Source: Leptolyngbya sp. PCC 7375
GTDB taxonomy: Bacteria; Cyanobacteriota; Cyanobacteriia; Phormidesmidales; Phormidesmidaceae
Length of the DNA stretch: 64,000 nt
NCBI RefSeq assembly: GCF_000316115.1
Contig: NZ_JH993797.1
Location: 6,483,961 to 6,547,960 of the forward strand
Direction of reading: 5' to 3'
Shown here: one piece after another, positions 6,652 to 15,804 of the stretch
How positions within the stretch are numbered: position 1 is the first letter of the stretch
Layout: each line of letters opens with the position of its first letter
Notes under the pieces: generated by a model
Databases searched by the model: none
What the model was told of the DNA's origin: nothing
What the model saw: the letters and a program-made list of their open reading frames with translations, nothing else
Translations under genes and position numbers: made by a program

Positions 6652-9630
6652 CTAACCGTTCCCTTGTTGCTGGTGTAGACAGTAGTAGCGCCCTTTGAGA
6701 GCAAGAAGCTCTTTGTGGGTACCTTCTTCAACGATAGAGCCCTGGTCCATGACTAGGATGTTATCGGCTGTCCGTAACGCCCCTAGCCGGTGGGTGATAA
6801 AGAAGACTGTACGGCCTTTAGACCATTTCATCAGGTTGGCCGAGACCTGGGCCTCGGTGTCATAGTCCAGGGCACTGGTGGCCTCGTCCAAAATTAATAG
6901 ACGGGGATTTTGCAGAATTGTGCGTGCGATCGCAATCCGCTGGCGCTGTCCCCCCGATAAGGAAGAACCCCGCTCACCCACCCGAGTGTTGTATCCCACC
7001 GGTAGACCCATGATGAAATCATGGCAGCAGGCAATCTTGGCAACTTGAATCACCTCTTCAGTGGTGGCTTCTGGATTTGTCAGGGCGATATTTTCCTGAA
7101 TGGTGCCCTCAAACAGCAGACTATCCTGGGGCACAATACCCACCTGTCGCCGCAACGAGTACAGCTCAACCTTGTTGATGTCGTAGTTATCAATCAAGAT
7201 CCGGCCTGAGTTGGGTTCATAAAGTCTGGGCAATAGTTTCATCATGGTACTTTTACCGGAACCACTCTGACCCACTAAGCCGACAAACTGCCCCACCGGA
7301 AACTCCACATTAATATTAGATAGCTGGAGCGGACCCGATGCGCCGAATCGGAAGGAGAGATTCTCATAGCGAACATGGCCTTTGATATCCGGCATGGGAA
7401 TCTGGCTACGCTGCTCTTCCTCTTGCTCCTGGGGATGATCGATAATGTCGCTCAAACGCTCTAAGGACAAGGCAGTTTCTTGGAAGTTCTGCCATAGCTG
7501 AGTCAGACGGAGCAGGGGCTGGGTTACGTAGCCTGCAATGATTCGGAAGGCGATTAATTCACCTAGGGTCAAATCACCTTCGAGCACCAAAAATGCACCA
7601 AACCAGAGCACGAGCAAACCCGAAATTTTATTGAGGAAGTTACTGGCTGAGCTGGCAGTGGTGGATGTGAGTACAGTCTTAAAGCCATCGCTGACGTAGC
7701 GACTGTAGCGATCCTGCCATTTCCAACGGGTGTTGAGCTCAATGTTTTGGGCCTTAACCGTTTGAATACCCGATAGCGCCTCCACCAAGAACGATTGGGT
7801 CTTAGCATTTTGCTCTGCCTTAGCCCGTAGCTGACGGCGCACAATGGGTGAAACAAAAAACGTGAGACCTAAAAATAGAGGAATGGTTGCCAGGGACACC
7901 ACCGTCAGCTTGATGCTGTAGATCAGCATCACGATGATGTACACCACCGAGAAAACCGCATCCAACACTACGGTTAGGGCGGTACCGGTGAGAAACTGCC
8001 GGATATTTTCCAACTCGTTAACACGGCTGGACAGTTCACCCACAGGCCGCCGGTCAAAGTATTTGAGTGGCAACCTCAGTAAGTGATCAATGGTTTGGGA
8101 TGCCAGGGTCATGTCGATCCGGTTAGTGGTATCGACAAACAGATAGGTGCGCAGACTGCCTAGAATCGCCTCAAACACTGCCACAATCACCAGGAAAATG
8201 CCCAGCACATGGAGCGTATCGACACTTTGCTGCACAATAACCCGGTCAATAATCACCTGAATCATCAGGGGATTAGCCAGTCCAAAGATTTGATAGAAGA
8301 ATGAGGCGGCTAGGACCTCGACCAAAATCCACTTGTACTTCTGTAGGGATGGGGCAAACCAGGACAGACCGAAGCGCTGCTGGGGTGTTTGGGTCGTGGT
8401 TTCTAGCAGCAGAACTTCACCCTCTTGCCCCCAAATTTCCTCAAAGGCTTGGGGAGAATGGTGGACGATTTCCCGATCTTCAGGGCAGCCGATGACGTAT
8501 TTCTTCGCTGAGGTTTCATATAGCAGGGCGTAGCTATCACGCCACTTGATCAGCGCTAACTTTGGCAGTCGTCCAATGGCACTGGCGGGTACCTTAGCCA
8601 ACTGAGGCTTTAGGCCCAACATGTCAGCCACGGCTCCGCAGGACGCTAGCGACATCTGACCCAAACGAGCCTTTTGGTTAACCAGCACTCGGCGTACCAC
8701 ATCCCTTTTAAAAGGCATACCAAAATGTTTGGACAACATTTCAAAGCATGCAATTAAGGCGTCGATTTCGCCGCGAGCGCGGATGTGGGGATAGGTCTGA
8801 TTGCTGCGGCTGGGCTCTGTCTCTGGACCCAGGTCTTGGGGGAGCGCATCGGCGTAGGGAATAGCGGCAGCCGTTGTTTCAGCCTCCCAGGGATCATCTT
8901 CGACGATTTCTGCCGCCTTGGTTTCAACCTGGGCCGCAATAATGGCATGGGGAATCCCCAGCAGGCGAGCACCATTGGCACTTTGCACTTCGGTGGAGGC
9001 CATGGTGGGGCTCAGCTGGCCACCCTGCTCATGGAAGGCAACGTTGCCCCGACTAATGAACCAAAGATTTTGGCCGTCAAGGTCGCTGTGCTTTAAGGGA
9101 CCCGCAGGTACTTCTTTAACGGAGACACCTGACGCTTTAATGTTTGCCGTGAGCTCAGCTATATCACCGGCATTATGGGCCTGCTTCTCAAAGTATTTGC
9201 TGAGGATTTCAAACAGCTCTGCCAAATAGCAATGGTTTTGAATGGCGTTGGCAAAGCTGGGATGGTCATGAACCAGCTGTTTAATAGCGGCCACAGGGAT
9301 CGCCACAGCCACAATTTCGGTGGATGCGATCGCACTCTCACAGGCGACCCCACGAGCTGGGCCTGCCAGACCCAAAATATCTCCTGGACCCAAGAGTTTC
9401 AGCGTAATTGGATTTTTAGTATAGGGGTCGTATCCCAGCAGACGGACCTGTCCTTCTTTAATTAGGACAACCTGATGCGGCATAGTTTCCCGTCTGAGGA
9501 TGGGCTGACCCATGCGATAGCGCAACAGTTGACTGTTGTCAGCCAAATCCTGTAGCACATTTGCGGGCAACTGGTCAAAAGGCCTAGTGTCGCTTAGCTG
9601 TTGATGGATAGGACTAGCGGTATAAGTCAT
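6652..9630 (-). CDS. ABC exporter with cNMP-binding and degenerate C39 domains (HetC/HlyB-like)
   Basis: Four modules can be read in the 992 residues. A cyclic-nucleotide-binding fold (about 15-150) is followed by a C39-peptidase-like domain (about 280-425). The six-helix ABC transmembrane domain and a nucleotide-binding domain follow, with Walker A GQSGSGKST, signature LSGGQRQR, Walker B LLILDEATSALD and H-loop THR. In the C39 domain the catalytic Cys position is Ala291 and the His position is Ser366. The protease is therefore probably dead, as in HlyB, and the exporter should handle uncleaved substrates. The order parvulin-ABC-HlyD is typical of cyanobacterial type I systems. The substrate is not in the window. 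Confidence 0.92.
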   Translation of the reverse strand: MTYTASPIHQQLSDTRPFDQLPANVLQDLADNSQLLRYRMGQPILRRETMPHQVVLIKEGQVRLLGYDPYTKNPITLKLLGPGDILGLAGPARGVACESAIASTEIVAVAIPVAAIKQLVHDHPSFANAIQNHCYLAELFEILSKYFEKQAHNAGDIAELTANIKASGVSVKEVPAGPLKHSDLDGQNLWFISRGNVAFHEQGGQLSPTMASTEVQSANGARLLGIPHAIIAAQVETKAAEIVEDDPWEAETTAAAIPYADALPQDLGPETEPSRSNQTYPHIRARGEIDALIACFEMLSKHFGMPFKRDVVRRVLVNQKARLGQMSLASCGAVADMLGLKPQLAKVPASAIGRLPKLALIKWRDSYALLYETSAKKYVIGCPEDREIVHHSPQAFEEIWGQEGEVLLLETTTQTPQQRFGLSWFAPSLQKYKWILVEVLAASFFYQIFGLANPLMIQVIIDRVIVQQSVDTLHVLGIFLVIVAVFEAILGSLRTYLFVDTTNRIDMTLASQTIDHLLRLPLKYFDRRPVGELSSRVNELENIRQFLTGTALTVVLDAVFSVVYIIVMLIYSIKLTVVSLATIPLFLGLTFFVSPIVRRQLRAKAEQNAKTQSFLVEALSGIQTVKAQNIELNTRWKWQDRYSRYVSDGFKTVLTSTTASSASNFLNKISGLLVLWFGAFLVLEGDLTLGELIAFRIIAGYVTQPLLRLTQLWQNFQETALSLERLSDIIDHPQEQEEEQRSQIPMPDIKGHVRYENLSFRFGASGPLQLSNINVEFPVGQFVGLVGQSGSGKSTMMKLLPRLYEPNSGRILIDNYDINKVELYSLRRQVGIVPQDSLLFEGTIQENIALTNPEATTEEVIQVAKIACCHDFIMGLPVGYNTRVGERGSSLSGGQRQRIAIARTILQNPRLLILDEATSALDYDTEAQVSANLMKWSKGRTVFFITHRLGALRTADNILVMDQGSIVEEGTHKELLALKGRYYCLHQQQGNG

Positions 9631-9669
9631 AATTTAATACGAACTCTGCGTGCGTAAGCAGCTGATGCC

Positions 9670-10392
9670 TCAAGCTAAAAGGGGTTCGACGGCTGTAGAC
9701 TGCGTAGTTTCTTGGAGCCATTTTTTAAAAAGCTCATCCAAGAGGCGCTGCCGCATGGACTCATCAAATTGTGCTGGTACAAACTTCTCTAACCGAGTAA
9801 TCACGTACCATTCGCCGATGGGGGTGGGGGACCACAACTGTCCAGGCTGGCTCACAGAAAGCATCCGGCCAATCATTGGATGGGGCACGCTCAGCTCAAC
9901 AGGTCCGATTAGTCCTCCTGTTTGAGCTTCTTGACCTTCAGAATAATGTCGAGCTAAATCCGCAAAGGAATCCCCATCGTCATTGAGGCGGAAGTAGAGT
10001 TCCTGGGCAAGGCTGGGATCCTTAGTGCGAATCAATGAATAGAGCACCCGATCTAAATTAATCTTGCGCTCTAAAAAGTAAGACTCGGTCTGATTCCCCC
10101 AGGTATCTTCCTTAAATTTGGCAATTTTGGCATCTCGTAAAGCCAGCATGTAAACCTGTTCTTGAGTCAGGTTATTTTGAGCTTGCCATGTTTGTTGCTG
10201 CTCCTCAGTGAGCAAGTTTCGTTGACTGCAGAATTTTTTATAGGCTGCTTCAGGATCACATTCAATGTCCTCTATCGCCTGGTCTACGACTACTTCCTGC
10301 ACTAGTCTGGGCAAAAGCTGATGTTGATGTAACTGCTCTAGCAGCGTACGAATATCAAGTTCTGATTTACCAATTTTCAAAACTGCTGCCAT
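9670..10392 (-). CDS. PpiC/parvulin-type peptidyl-prolyl isomerase of the secretion operon
   Basis: The 240-residue protein has a helical SurA-like N-terminal part. A rotamase core begins near residue 115, with FADLARHYSEGQEAQTGGLIG and PVELSVPHPMIGRML, and closes with GEWYVITRLEKF. There is no signal peptide. It is the first gene of the operon, 39 bp ahead of the ABC exporter, and may keep the cargo unfolded or help it refold. The call rests on the conserved GG-L-GP core and on the context. Confidence 0.8.
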   Translation of the reverse strand: MAAVLKIGKSELDIRTLLEQLHQHQLLPRLVQEVVVDQAIEDIECDPEAAYKKFCSQRNLLTEEQQQTWQAQNNLTQEQVYMLALRDAKIAKFKEDTWGNQTESYFLERKINLDRVLYSLIRTKDPSLAQELYFRLNDDGDSFADLARHYSEGQEAQTGGLIGPVELSVPHPMIGRMLSVSQPGQLWSPTPIGEWYVITRLEKFVPAQFDESMRQRLLDELFKKWLQETTQSTAVEPLLA

Positions 10393-11046
10393 GATTAAAA
10401 CCCTGATGGACTAAGCGCTGTATCATTTTGTCTGGATGGTAAGTGTACGAAATTAAGTCAATAGGCGGTGGTTTCAATAATGAATCTGTATGGACTAGCA
10501 GCTTAAAACTAGCATCAGAGAAAATTCTCATTGCTGAGACCATTCCAAACTATCACCCGCAAAAATTATCGCGGTCGTTATTTTATAGATTTGAGATAAT
10601 TTTATAGATTAGTAAAACAGGAATTTGATTAAGCGTTCCATTTAAATCACGTAATAATCACATACTCAATAGAATTTATTGATTAGGGATGGAGAAAGAG
10701 CCAGGCCTGGCAGGAATATAGAGCTACGGAAGTCAGACATATACAATAAGTTCTATATATTAAATTCAGCTTCACTGCAGCAGCCCATGGGCTGCTGGGT
10801 GCATTTAACTAGTTCTTCACAAATAGGTTTTTTATTCCGGTTGTTTTTCCGTACATTTATGCCACGGGTCCATGAATTGATAGTCTATTGAGCCAAGCGA
10901 ATATTTTGATTCGTATTGAATTCTTAACGATCATCATATTTTCTCGATAATGATTGATTAATTGGGCACAGTTGAGCTTTTATGGTTGTCTGCAGCTCTT
11001 ATACGGGATTTTTTATCGCCATTGAGGCAACAGGTTTATTTTCGCT
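10393..11046. other. A/T-rich divergent promoter region
   Basis: This 650-bp gap separates the secretion operon (minus) from the PstS-like gene (plus). A 70-codon frame at 10679-10891 has no protein-like character. A palindrome CAGCAGCCCATGGGCTGCTG lies at about 10777-10796. No RNA gene was recognised. Confidence 0.5.
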
Positions 11047-12108
11047 ATGCAACAGCAACAAGATAGAACGCTGATAGTCATTACCCTGGCTGGCCTTGGA
11101 CTGATGGCTGGGATATTTGGGTTGGCCGCATGGATGGTGGGCGGTCGGAGTGGTTCTAGCCCAGTGGTCCGGTCCAGCGATAGCAGCAGTGATGTCAGTG
11201 CTGTGTCTACTGCCGATTCAGGTCAGTTAGGCGGTGCTGAGAATGTGCCTCAGGGGTTATATAACTATGGCGGCAGTACCACCTGGATTCCAGTGCACGC
11301 ATCCGTCAATGCAGCCATTACTAATGCTTTTCCAGATTTTCAGTTGAGATATACATTGCCGTCTACCGGTGCACCTGGCTCAGGCACTGGCATCAAGATG
11401 CTTTTAGATGGCCAATTATCCTTTTCAGAATCGTCTCGGCCATTGAAAGAAGAGGAGTACCAAGCAGCTCAACAGCGCGGTTTTAGCCTGGAGCAAATTC
11501 CAGCTGCCATTGATGGAATTGCCCTGGCAGTTCACCCAGATCTTGACTTAGATAATGGTCTGACCATTGGACAAATTCAATCAATCTACACGGGTGGCGT
11601 GGTCAATTGGTCGGAAGTGGGCGGTCCTGATCTACCCATTAAGGCCTATAGTCGTTCGCCAGAGGCGGCAGGGACAGCCAAGTATTTCTTAGATTCAGTC
11701 ATCAATGCAGATGCCTATGGTGAGAATGTCGTCTTTGTGGGGGATACCACTGCGGGTTTGCGCCAGGTGCTGGGTGATAGAGGCGGCATTTACTATGCTT
11801 CAGCTCCTGAAATCGTTAACCAGTGTTCAATTTATGCCATTCCGGTTGCATCCCAAGATCAGCCTGATAATTTTATTCCGCCATTTGCCGCACCCTGGCG
11901 CACTGGTAAGGATTGTCTAGACAGGGCCAATACGGTTAATCAAGAAGGATTCCGTAATGGCAACTACCCACTGACCCGGCGTCTATTTGTGATTGTTAAG
12001 GCTGATGGTGGCACCGATGAAACCGCTGGGCGTGCCTACGGGAATATGCTGCTATCGTCTGAGGGGCAAACATTGATTGAGCAGGCGGGCTTTGTTCCTG
12101 TACGTTAG
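11047..12108 (+). CDS. PstS-like phosphate-type substrate-binding protein
   Basis: The 353-residue product has an N-terminal hydrophobic helix (about 8-32), then a Ser/Gly-rich linker and a PstS-type periplasmic binding fold. Binding-site-like segments are YNYGGSTTW, GTGIKMLLDGQLSFSESSRPL and YSRSPEAAGT. Classical PstS proteins deliver phosphate to PstCAB; no permease genes are here. The helix lacks a lipobox cysteine, so the protein is probably membrane-tethered rather than freely periplasmic. The ligand might also be another oxyanion. Confidence 0.8.
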   Translation: MQQQQDRTLIVITLAGLGLMAGIFGLAAWMVGGRSGSSPVVRSSDSSSDVSAVSTADSGQLGGAENVPQGLYNYGGSTTWIPVHASVNAAITNAFPDFQLRYTLPSTGAPGSGTGIKMLLDGQLSFSESSRPLKEEEYQAAQQRGFSLEQIPAAIDGIALAVHPDLDLDNGLTIGQIQSIYTGGVVNWSEVGGPDLPIKAYSRSPEAAGTAKYFLDSVINADAYGENVVFVGDTTAGLRQVLGDRGGIYYASAPEIVNQCSIYAIPVASQDQPDNFIPPFAAPWRTGKDCLDRANTVNQEGFRNGNYPLTRRLFVIVKADGGTDETAGRAYGNMLLSSEGQTLIEQAGFVPVR

Positions 12109-12167
12109 ACCTATCCAGCTTACAAATTTTGTCAGTCAGGAGAGCTGGAATCAACCACAGTTATCGA

Positions 12168-12896
12168 ATGCAGCGCATTACCATTAGGTCAGCCCAGCGG
12201 GTGGACAATACTAATACTTTTCAATTGACCGATGAGCAAATTCATTATCTACAGCGAGTGCTGCGATTAAAGTCTGGCGATCTGTTTATTGCCCAGGATG
12301 GAGAGGGACAACAATGGCAGAGTCAGTTAACAGACATCTCAGGAGAGGCCCAAATTCTCTCGACACTGGTGACAGCGACTCGACCCGCAACACTAGAGTT
12401 GGCGGTAGCTCTTCCCAAATCAGGGTTTGATGATGTGGTGCGTCAAGCCACGGAGTTAGGTGTAACAGATATTCAACCCCTACTGAGCGATCGCACCCTG
12501 CTTAACCCCAGTCCTAAAAAGCTGGTGCGTTGGCAGAGGATCGCTCAGGAAGCTTCTGAACAGTGCGAACGTGGTTATGTACCTAAGCTTGAGCCACCTA
12601 TCAAGTTTGCTGAATGGATCAATGCCAGACCCGTATCCGTAGGGAACTATTTCTGCGCTGCTAGGGTCAATGCACCTGGGCTATTGCCTTGTGTGCGGAC
12701 ACTTTTGACCGATTCTCCTCAGCAATCGATTCGAGTGGTGGTTGGTCCGGAGGGGGGCTGGACGTCTGAGGAGATCGCGGTTGCGATCGCGCATGGCTAC
12801 CAAGAAGTTTCTCTTGGATCCGGGATATTACGTGCAACAACAGCTTCGCTTACCGCCTTAGCGATTATCTCATCTGTTAGAGAGCAGTTGATATAA
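12168..12896 (+). CDS. rsmE: 16S rRNA m3U1498 methyltransferase RsmE
   Basis: The SPOUT-class hallmarks are clear: a PUA-like N-terminus with HYLQRVLRLKSGD, then VVVGPEGGWTSEEI and LGSGILRATTA forming the knotted SAM site. RsmE methylates U1498 of 16S rRNA at the decoding centre. A TTG at 12129 would add 13 residues, but the ATG at 12168 gives the usual family N-terminus MQRI, so that start is preferred. The gene follows the PstS-like gene by 60 bp. Confidence 0.92.
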   Translation: MQRITIRSAQRVDNTNTFQLTDEQIHYLQRVLRLKSGDLFIAQDGEGQQWQSQLTDISGEAQILSTLVTATRPATLELAVALPKSGFDDVVRQATELGVTDIQPLLSDRTLLNPSPKKLVRWQRIAQEASEQCERGYVPKLEPPIKFAEWINARPVSVGNYFCAARVNAPGLLPCVRTLLTDSPQQSIRVVVGPEGGWTSEEIAVAIAHGYQEVSLGSGILRATTASLTALAIISSVREQLI

Positions 12897-13035
12897 ACAA
12901 ATCTCGCGTATTTGTCCGGATGGCCTGCTGTCGTAACCTTGGCTAATTTGGAAAAAAATTCAAACGATTTAGGTGAGTATTATCAACTTTATCTGCGTTT
13001 GGATATGGGGTTTAGTGTTTATTCAATCGATCACC

Positions 13036-13311
13036 ATGCATAGTTCAGCTAATCAGGAACACGTATTTTCAGGATTTCATGCGCTATCAGAACCAATTCG
13101 CATTCAAGTATTAGAGCTTCTACGCGAAGGAGAGTTTTGTGTCGGCGATATGTGTGAACGTCTCAGTATCGCTCAGTCGAAACTGTCTTTCCACCTCAAA
13201 ACGCTTAAACAGGCGGGACTTGTGACCGCTCGTCAGCAGGGCCGTTGGATGTACTATAGTCTCAATCCTGAGCAGTTCAATATTTTGGAGACCTATCTCT
13301 CTAATTATTAG
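13036..13311 (+). CDS. ArsR-family transcriptional regulator
   Basis: The 91-residue winged helix carries the family core ALSEPIRIQVLELLREGEF, then CVGDMCERL and the recognition helix SKLSFHLKTLKQAGLV. CVGDMC resembles the arsenic-binding CVCDLC of ArsR with the second Cys changed to Gly but a Cys kept at the end of the motif. The ATG at 13036 gives normal family length; an upstream frame would add a hydrophobic stretch and is unlikely. No ars operon is adjacent, so the target is unknown. Confidence 0.85.
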   Translation: MHSSANQEHVFSGFHALSEPIRIQVLELLREGEFCVGDMCERLSIAQSKLSFHLKTLKQAGLVTARQQGRWMYYSLNPEQFNILETYLSNY

Positions 13312-13389
13312 CCTGCTAAATTAGTTCCCTGTCAAAAAAAGACTCGTATTCAAGATAAACAATCCTAATTACTGATTTCCGTGGGGAAT

Positions 13390-13423
13390 AAAACCGTACT
13401 GTCAACCTTGACAGTACGGTTTT
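13390..13423 (+). terminator. Rho-independent terminator after the ArsR gene
   Basis: A perfect 16-bp inverted repeat (arm AAAACCGTACTGTCAA, 2-nt loop) ends in TTTT. Confidence 0.88.
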
Positions 13424-13456
13424 GTTGATTCAGTTGGGCTTACACTGGATGACGGT

Positions 13457-14149
13457 GTGTCTGACTCGGTTCCCATGGAGAGTACTGCATTTACCTTTCC
13501 TGCCGCCATCATTTTTGATATGGATGGCCTCATGTTGAACAGCGAGATCATCTTTCATAAAGCTTGGCAGGATGAGCTAATGCACCTGGGTTATGGCGCT
13601 ATTGATGAGGCCGCTTATCTACAGCTGGTTGGCTGTAGTAACGATTTAGCCGAGCAAATGTTGCTACAGCTATTGGGCACTGAGTTTCCTGTTGCTCAAT
13701 TTCGTACTGGCTGGATGACTCGATGGGAAATCCTTGCGGCCCAAGGTATCCCGATTAAGCCGGGTTTAGACCCCCTCTTAAACTGGCTAGATGAGATTGG
13801 CTTACCAAAAGCCGTCGGTACGTCTAGTAATGACCGTGAAGCCCAATTGAGTTTGCAAAGTACAGGGCTTTGGTCAAGATTTAATGCCATCGTCACCGTA
13901 GATAAAGCTGGAGTGGGCAAACCAGAACCAGATATCTTTTTGACTGCAGCCAGGTCGCTAAATATACCTCCATCCCGCTGCCTGGTTTTGGAAGATTCTA
14001 ACGCTGGGGTGCAGGCTGCCATTACCGCTGGTATGGAGGTCATTATGGTGCCAGATTTGCAAACGCCTACGGAATATTCAAAAAAGCACGCCTTAGCGAC
14101 TGTTTCCTCACTACATGAGGTTTTATCTTATCTACAAAATATAGCTTAG
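13457..14149 (+). CDS. HAD-superfamily hydrolase, beta-phosphoglucomutase-like
   Basis: The 230-residue product has HAD motif I IIFDMDGLMLNSE, motif II GTSSN, motif III lysine in GVGKPEPDIF and motif IV LVLEDSNAGVQAA. The cap position fits subfamily IA phosphatases and phosphoglucomutases. The start is GTG 13457, preceded by GGATGA, or ATG 13475. Substrate is not predictable; HAD proteins of this type act on sugar phosphates and nucleotides. Confidence 0.85.
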   Translation: MSDSVPMESTAFTFPAAIIFDMDGLMLNSEIIFHKAWQDELMHLGYGAIDEAAYLQLVGCSNDLAEQMLLQLLGTEFPVAQFRTGWMTRWEILAAQGIPIKPGLDPLLNWLDEIGLPKAVGTSSNDREAQLSLQSTGLWSRFNAIVTVDKAGVGKPEPDIFLTAARSLNIPPSRCLVLEDSNAGVQAAITAGMEVIMVPDLQTPTEYSKKHALATVSSLHEVLSYLQNIA

Positions 14150-14210
14150 CGCCCATAGTTAACAGCACTAGGTATTGCTGAAAGCTATACCTGGCAAAAG
14201 CTATGGGCGC
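14149..14210. terminator. Hairpin between convergent genes
   Basis: GCGCCCATAG (14149-14158) pairs with CTATGGGCGC (14201-14210), with a further small hairpin inside. It probably ends transcription of the HAD gene. Confidence 0.6.
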
Positions 14211-14288
14211 AGAAACCTGTTGTTGGCGGAGCCTCTCCTTGGGCGATATGCATTCAGCAGTTTGCTATAGTTGGCAAGCTTTCAACCA

Positions 14289-15023
14289 TTAACCGTTCTC
14301 TTGATCTTGCCAGCTCAGCTGGCAAGTGACCGAATTTCCCTGGTTGCTAACGTCTAGTTTGCCACTTGTTAAAGTATGAAAGATTTCTTTAAGGTGTGTA
14401 ATCTTTTTGACATCTAAGGATTTTGCATTTTGAGGCTGGCCACCCCTGTGGGTCAATGTGAGGGTGCGAGAATTGTGCTGATGGTCTAGCGCTATGTCTA
14501 GTCGTTGTTCGTCGCTGTCGTTGCCATCGGGCAATAGCTCTAGAATTCTGATGGTGATTGAGAGAACTATTTGATTGGTATTAAGGGATGAATCCGTCCA
14601 GCTAGGGGAGTTTTTTAGCTGGACTATGACCTCAGGATGGGTTTGTTGCCAGTGAGTCACGATAAACTGGAGCGCCAGTGGGAGGCTATCTGTTATAAAT
14701 GGCGGCGATAGTTGATTACTGAGCTGTTCTAAGCTTTGATAAAGTGCTTGCAATCGCTCTAGCCACTGTTCAGCCTGCGCTACATCGGTCTGATTACTGT
14801 TCTTTCCTATGAGGGTATTTTCCAAATAACGTCGAAAGGCGAATGTTTGTTGCAATACATCGTCTCGAATAGATTCTGCTTGGTTATGTCGTTGAGATGC
14901 TTGCGCCCCATGCCACCACAGCCATGCCTGTTGCTGGTTTGCCTGTCGCTGCCTAGCAAAATAGAGGGTGGTTGTCCATCCGAGCATTGTTATTATTGCT
15001 ACCCCTAACAATAAGGTATTCAC
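14289..15023 (-). CDS. Membrane-anchored protein with degenerate histidine-kinase-like fold
   Basis: The 244-residue product starts with one hydrophobic helix (about 3-22). A helical region follows that resembles the HisKA_3 dimerisation domain (ESIRDDVLQQTFAFRRYLE), but the phosphoacceptor His is absent. A C-terminal alpha/beta region could be a reduced HATPase fold, yet no N, G1 or G2 box is visible. It may be a pseudokinase or an unrelated conserved protein; the assignment is tentative. It is monocistronic. Confidence 0.6.
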   Translation of the reverse strand: MNTLLLGVAIITMLGWTTTLYFARQRQANQQQAWLWWHGAQASQRHNQAESIRDDVLQQTFAFRRYLENTLIGKNSNQTDVAQAEQWLERLQALYQSLEQLSNQLSPPFITDSLPLALQFIVTHWQQTHPEVIVQLKNSPSWTDSSLNTNQIVLSITIRILELLPDGNDSDEQRLDIALDHQHNSRTLTLTHRGGQPQNAKSLDVKKITHLKEIFHTLTSGKLDVSNQGNSVTCQLSWQDQENG

Positions 15024-15206
15024 AGGAAATCAGCCCATTGGATACGCTCAATGTGCTGCCTGATTCGTCCTCAACCATCTGGTGTAGGACGCTGGCAATT
15101 TTTCACATTGGGGCCAAGTTTAGCCTTTCTTGACGGTGGCCGTGTTGCAGTTTTCTGCCATCTAAGTCACACCTTTGAGCATAGGTTTGTTGAATCTGGC
15201 AAAACG

Positions 15207-15596
15207 TTATCCCGCAATCGGGCTACCGTGATGGTGCACCAGATACCACTGGCCACCCATGCGCTCAAATGTGTTTGTTGCCATCGATTTAGCTTCTAAC
15301 CGTCGACTACCAGCAACTTGCATAACGTTTTCTACTAAAACCACATAGGCCAGATCGCCTGAGACTTCTACAGAAATTACATCCAGATCAATTTCAAGGT
15401 AGCGAGTCGCCTTAAATATTTGCATCCAGGATTGTCGAATGGTTTCCCAGCCTTTAATAGCCTTACGACCTGGATGAATACAAAGGCTGCCAATGCCTTT
15501 AGAACAAACTGCCTCCATAGCCTCAATATCCTTTTTCTCAAAGGCGCGATAAAACGCTTGATTGGCTTCTAGAACCGCAGTTTGATCGTTTGACAT
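15207..15596 (-). CDS. NTF2-like/SnoaL-family protein
   Basis: The 129-residue product matches the small cone-shaped NTF2 fold. It has an N-terminal helix FYRAFEKKDIEAMEAVCS, then HPGRKAIKGWETIRQSWMQIF and strands ending in QWYLVHHHGSPI. Such proteins bind small ligands or catalyse isomerisation or hydrolysis, but no catalytic dyad is certain here. The start at 15596 (MSNDQ) is preferred over 15605. Confidence 0.85.
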   Translation of the reverse strand: MSNDQTAVLEANQAFYRAFEKKDIEAMEAVCSKGIGSLCIHPGRKAIKGWETIRQSWMQIFKATRYLEIDLDVISVEVSGDLAYVVLVENVMQVAGSRRLEAKSMATNTFERMGGQWYLVHHHGSPIAG

Positions 15597-15804
15597 TGGA
15601 CACATAAATCACAATTTCTGGATTCTAATGCAATTCTGGCCAAGATTTATGCACATACAATGCTCTGTCAATGCTCTGTAGGTAAGTGATCGCTACAAAT
15701 TCTTAGACTTCGAAGCAGAATTCAGAACCCTGGCCCTACGTTACCTGGTATCTTGTGTCCCACCCCATGGCAAGATCAGACTGACCTACTTGTTTGTCTA
15801 CCCC

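Noticed and set aside
10679..10891. 70-codon frame
   Set aside because: No ribosome site, no protein-like pattern, A/T-rich intergenic DNA.
15051..15299. 82-codon plus-strand frame
   Set aside because: Its second half is the shadow of the NTF2-like gene; the first half has no family features.
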